DNA from: Hofstenia miamia
Taxonomy: Eukaryota > Xenacoelomorpha > Acoela > Hofsteniidae
NCBI GenBank assembly: GCA_900660155.1
Contig: CABFPE010000033.1
Location: 253,732 to 317,731, forward strand
Reading direction: 5' to 3'
DNA: 64,000 nt
Position numbers and translations under genes: made by a program
In this document: positions 60,700-64,000 of the stretch, one piece after another
Layout of the letters: each line of letters starts with the position of its first letter
Position numbering within the stretch: position 1 is the stretch's first letter
The notes under the pieces: generated by a model
Databases searched by the model: none
What the model was told of the DNA's origin: nothing
What the model saw: the letters and a program-made list of their open reading frames with translations, nothing else

Positions 60700-61700
60700 G
60701 AATTCAATGTTAGATGGAGTAAGACATACCCCAGAAATCGACGAACCGTTAACGAATTTGCTGATTTCTCTTGAATTTATGCTTGTTACAAATTATTCTA
60801 AAAACTCTACATTGTCAATACCAATGTTCTGGAATGATTTTGCAGCCAATTCTGACATTAGTATAGCAAATTGTTTTAACAACTATTTTCAATCTATATA
60901 CTCTCCATTAACCTGCATTGAAGACAATAGTATATTTGAAAATAACGAACCAAATATAATTGACATAAATTTGGAAGATGTTATAAAGCAACTCCACTTT
61001 TAAAGCTGCATGGCTGTTGTCCTGATAACTTATCTAATGGTTTCTCTAAGACAATATGGTATAAGAATTTGCCCACATCTATTAAATATAGTTAAAGCAA
61101 TTTTAGATTTGAGCCTATTTCCGAAAATTTGGAAAATATTTTTTGTTTGCTATATATATATATAAGCGCAGAAAACGTATTTTAATTGTTATAACAATAG
61201 GCCAAAATATCTTTGGTTGAAAGAATAATTTTCGATTATGTTTAAATTATGTAAGATTCATAATGGATTTATTAAAAAAAGACCTTCTCTACACAACTTC
61301 TAAGTTTCCTTGATAACATTGACAGTAATTTTAAAAATCATAAAAGTACGCACAGTCTACATCGCGATTTTGCGAAAGCATTCAATCTGTGCCTCACCAT
61401 CGTTTATTGTTTAAATTACATGTATCCCAATTTGAAGATAGGGGAAGCCTTCTGAAATTAATTAGATCAATCCTTGAAAATCGATTTCAACGTGTTACTA
61501 TCAATGGTTTTAAATCTATCCCTCTACTATAATAACTAGTGGTATTCCACAGGGATCTGTCTTGGGATCGCTGTTATTTATTTTTATTATTATTAATGAT
61601 CTTCCGGAGTCCCGCTTGCTTAGTTTTCTGTACTTATTTGCAATGATAGTAAGATTATTTCTAATAGTGAAATACACATCAGAAAATACTATACCTTGTC
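60700..61700 (+). mobile_element. Decayed LINE: reverse-transcriptase domain
   Basis: Protein traces in order on the plus strand: SIANCFNNYFQSIYS (pre-RT segment, near 60870), CCPDNLS (the GPDxLS position, 61010), DFAKAFN then SVPHHRLLFKL (RT motif A with its first catalytic Asp, near 61365), and TSGIPQGSVLGSLLFIF (motif B, near 61540). LSFLYLFA leads into motif C, where a one-base deletion breaks the catalytic FADD (near 61640). Stops and frameshifts are frequent, so it is long dead. The order and motifs match CR1/Jockey-type non-LTR elements. A (TA)n lies at about 61150. Confidence 0.85.
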
Positions 61701-61940
61701 ACAAAAAATGGGACTGTTGAGTTTTGCTTTTCGTTAATATCTTGTGCTGTGTTTGCCTGATAGAAAATGATCAGAGTGTGATTTGTAGAGCATATAATAT
61801 CGTAACCAACGATGGTAATTAAACTTTAGTGTTAAAGAATTACCCGCCAAATTGGTAGTTTTTGCTCATGTTTAATCTACTCCGTGCAAACAAACGAGAC
61901 ACATTTCAATTTCTGAATAACAACGTCACCCATGATTCTA
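61701..61940. other. Stretch between LINE and Tc1-like remnant
   Basis: No recognisable coding or repeat signal. It may be the LINE's decayed thumb region or flanking sequence. Confidence 0.4.
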
Positions 61941-61949
61941 GTTTTTTAT

Positions 61950-62380
61950 ACACAGCATCAGACATGCCAATGACTAAATTCTACAGAAGCTTTAAATTTC
62001 TGAAAAGTGGCGTATCACTCAGAAGAAAAGATGAAGTGGCCGTCCTGTAAAAATTCCGGAACATGAATAGGCACAGATGGACCACCTTAGTTTGAAAAAT
62101 CCGATTCTCTGGACGAGACATAGCTCAAAAGTTAACAGAAAGAACTGGAATTTCTGTTCACCATTCGACAGTGCATCTGTCATTGGCTATGTTGGTTATA
62201 AAGAAGAAACTGCCAAAACGAGCACAGAATATCACAGATTTGCACGAGAAAAAACGACGGAGTTTTGCAGAAACTTAGCGAAACTTTCAGAGCCGTTTCT
62301 CTCATATGAGTGTATTTTTCAGCTGCAGCGAAACAAAGCAAAGTGTTGGTGCAGTAGTAAACAGTAAAGGCCTATGAAAG
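61950..62380 (+). mobile_element. Tc1-like transposase remnant
   Basis: Three frames carry Tc1-like pieces in the expected order. FKFLKSGVSLRRKDE (near 62000) resembles the first helix-turn-helix. SGRPVK (62036) matches the GRPR-type hinge. SGRDIAQKLTERTGISVHHS followed by TV (from 62108) is the second helix-turn-helix. LPKRAQNITDLHEKKRRSFA follows. Further on, FLSYECIFQLQRNKAKCW (62300) sits where the (S)DE...FQL catalytic block should be, with Tyr in place of the catalytic Asp. The frameshifts and lost Asp mark it as inactive. I did not find its terminal inverted repeats. It differs from the Tc1-like element at 15.7 kb. Confidence 0.72.
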
Positions 62381-63711
62381 AGTTGCAAAGTCTGTTCAAT
62401 AGTTTCGGTTTGGAGGTCACCGATAAATGGGAATTTTATTTGCCCAAATTTTACTAGTTAACATGGAAAAATACTTTCTACTAGACTTGATCATATGTAG
62501 GGTACTTGTAGGGCAGCCATGTCAGCAACATAAGGTGTGTTATTAATCTACCCCTTTTACGTTTTTGTTTGCGTAATCAGCAAAGTCCTTTGGACTAGAG
62601 AGGACATTCATTTCAGAGAGAACATCCGTGATTTTTCTGTCGATGTCTTTTACATCTTTCTGAATTAGTTGAAAGTTTATCAGTGTTACAACGTCTACGA
62701 GGCATTTTTTTATAAAATATCAATCAAACCAATACGTCTTTTCAGTTCTGTCTTATCTCTTCTATGTTTCTCCTACTGTTTCAACACACTTTTTATGATT
62801 GCCATTCCTTCGAAACACTCATTTAGCAGTTTTGCGACTTGGGAATATCAAAACGAATATCTCTACATGTGCATAAAATATACACAAATCATTGGACTAA
62901 AAACCTTCACAAGTGTACGTCCGTGCGTCGTGCACCTTTTTGCGCATGACAATAGCTTTTAGAATCTAAAGTGACATAAAAGGTAATGTTATATCACATT
63001 TTATGAAGGCTGCCAAAGGTCATTTTCACGTGAAACGTGAATAAATTCTCTTGGTAATTAAAAACGTCGGATGGACAAAATAATATCTTTTCATTATGTG
63101 ACAATAATTATATTGTGTCTAAGAATAAATTTTGTTTATAAATGTGAGCTTTACTATTTGATTGATATTTTAAGCATGCGGATAGATTCCAATTTGCATT
63201 ATCAGGGAGAAAAAAATCTTTTAAATTTGCAATTATGTCAGATTGACACAATTGAACTTTGAAAAGTTATTTCAGCTAATGGGAAAATTGGATATAAATA
63301 AAAAGGTCAGTTCAAATATTACACTTTTCTTTTATGAAATAGAAACAAAAATTGGCCGTGAAGTGAAATATTTAGAAGCCAATATTTGCAATATCCATCC
63401 GACATAATAAGAATGCAGCGGTACTAATAGTAGTCGAGGTATCTGAGTGTTTTGTTTTTATTTTTGAGTATGGTGTTAGACTTTTTCATAAAGACTAATG
63501 ATTCTTCTACCAATTTTGATAATCGAGATCGGAAAATCGGAGATCAAATTCATTTTGAAAACCCAACGAATTTTGTAGCAGGCCTGTTTCAAAATAAGAT
63601 TGGTGTAACGGGTAATAAAAAATTGCTTCATATCTTAGTAAAGGAAAATAGCAATGCAACGGCCTCAAGTGTTTATATTGAAAGACGCGGTCACGTGTCG
63701 TTGATTGTCAG
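62381..63711. other. Stretch without recognised genes
   Basis: AT-rich sequence. A 58-codon minus-strand open frame ends near 62551 (with KDVKDIDRKITDVLSEMNV), but it has no supporting context. Nothing else can be named. Confidence 0.45.
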
Positions 63712-64000
63712 CAGACTTGTCAACTAGGCGAAAATTCTATGCTCGGCTAGTTAAAGTTTTGAGTAACTTCGTCTCGTCTCACCACATAAAATCTTTCAAT
63801 GACGCTCATTTCAGCTCGTTATTTTTTTTAAAATATTGTGCTCAAAGAATTTTTTACATAGCTCTTCCTATTATTTAATAAACATTTCTAAAATAAGATT
63901 ATAAGAAAGGCATATTGAATGAAAAAATAAGAAAAATCTGCATAATCAAATTAACAAGCAGAACTATAAACTTGCTTTGCCTAAAATAGGCTCGTTTTGG
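63712..64000 (+). mobile_element. hAT-type MITE, family 1, copy 4 (cut by window end)
   Basis: It starts CAGACTTGTCAACTAGGCG and follows the 16496 and 18264 copies closely, including ACCACATAAAATCTTTCAAT and AATCTGCATAATCAAATTAA. The right terminus lies beyond the window, so the target duplication cannot be checked. Confidence 0.85.

Noticed and set aside
62551-62735. Minus-strand 58-codon frame with a coiled-coil-like stretch
   Set aside because: It is bounded by stops, has no start, splice sites or homologue that I recognise, and lies in transposon debris.
1-64000. CRISPR arrays, rRNA, tRNA and bacterial-type operons
   Set aside because: I saw no evenly spaced repeats, no rRNA-like blocks and no convincing tRNA cloverleaf. 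The interrupted gene structure and transposon types are animal.

Overview
The window is animal nuclear DNA, most likely from an invertebrate. It is AT-rich, intron-dominated and littered with (TA)n microsatellites and decayed transposons. There is no operon structure, and I recognise no rRNA, tRNA or CRISPR array. The sequence does not let me name the species.

One cellular gene is clear: the 5' half of a Nova-family (NOVA1/NOVA2/pasilla) RNA-binding protein on the minus strand. Four coding exons can be read. Exon 1 (54009-54177) holds the start codon and a basic, NLS-like segment. Exon 2 (17921-18088) holds the first half of KH1. Exon 3 (8688-8839) holds the rest of KH1 and a linker. Exon 4 (1-234) holds KH2 and runs off the left edge. 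Junction phases are 1, 1 and 0, and the 723 coding bases give 241 codons without a stop. The introns are about 35.9, 9.1 and 8.5 kb. The C-terminal part, including the expected KH3, lies outside the window.

The introns hold small non-autonomous DNA transposons, several with target-site duplications readable in the sequence. These include hAT-type elements with 8-bp duplications at 11.2, 16.5, 18.3, 31.5 and 41.9 kb; TTAA-flanked elements at 20.3 and 52.8 kb; and a Tc1-like element at 15.7-17.2 kb split by a nested hAT MITE. Long fold-backs lie at 24.2, 28.7 and 52.8 kb. A GC-rich insertion at 27.7-28.6 kb has a perfect 15-bp target-site duplication. Upstream of exon 1 (54.2-64 kb) are a Penelope-like GIY-YIG endonuclease fragment with a hammerhead-like motif, a decayed LINE with endonuclease and reverse-transcriptase remnants, a second Tc1-like remnant, and more MITEs.

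The assembly needs care. Three N runs sit inside (TA)n tracts. Most single-N positions join sequence that is repeated on both sides. One of them borders a 378-bp-arm inverted duplication that puts a spurious-looking plus-strand copy of exon 3 beside the real one. I found no convincing new multi-gene system. The best leads are the Nova gene's structure, the exon 3 palindrome, the nested transposons and the GC-rich retro-insertion.
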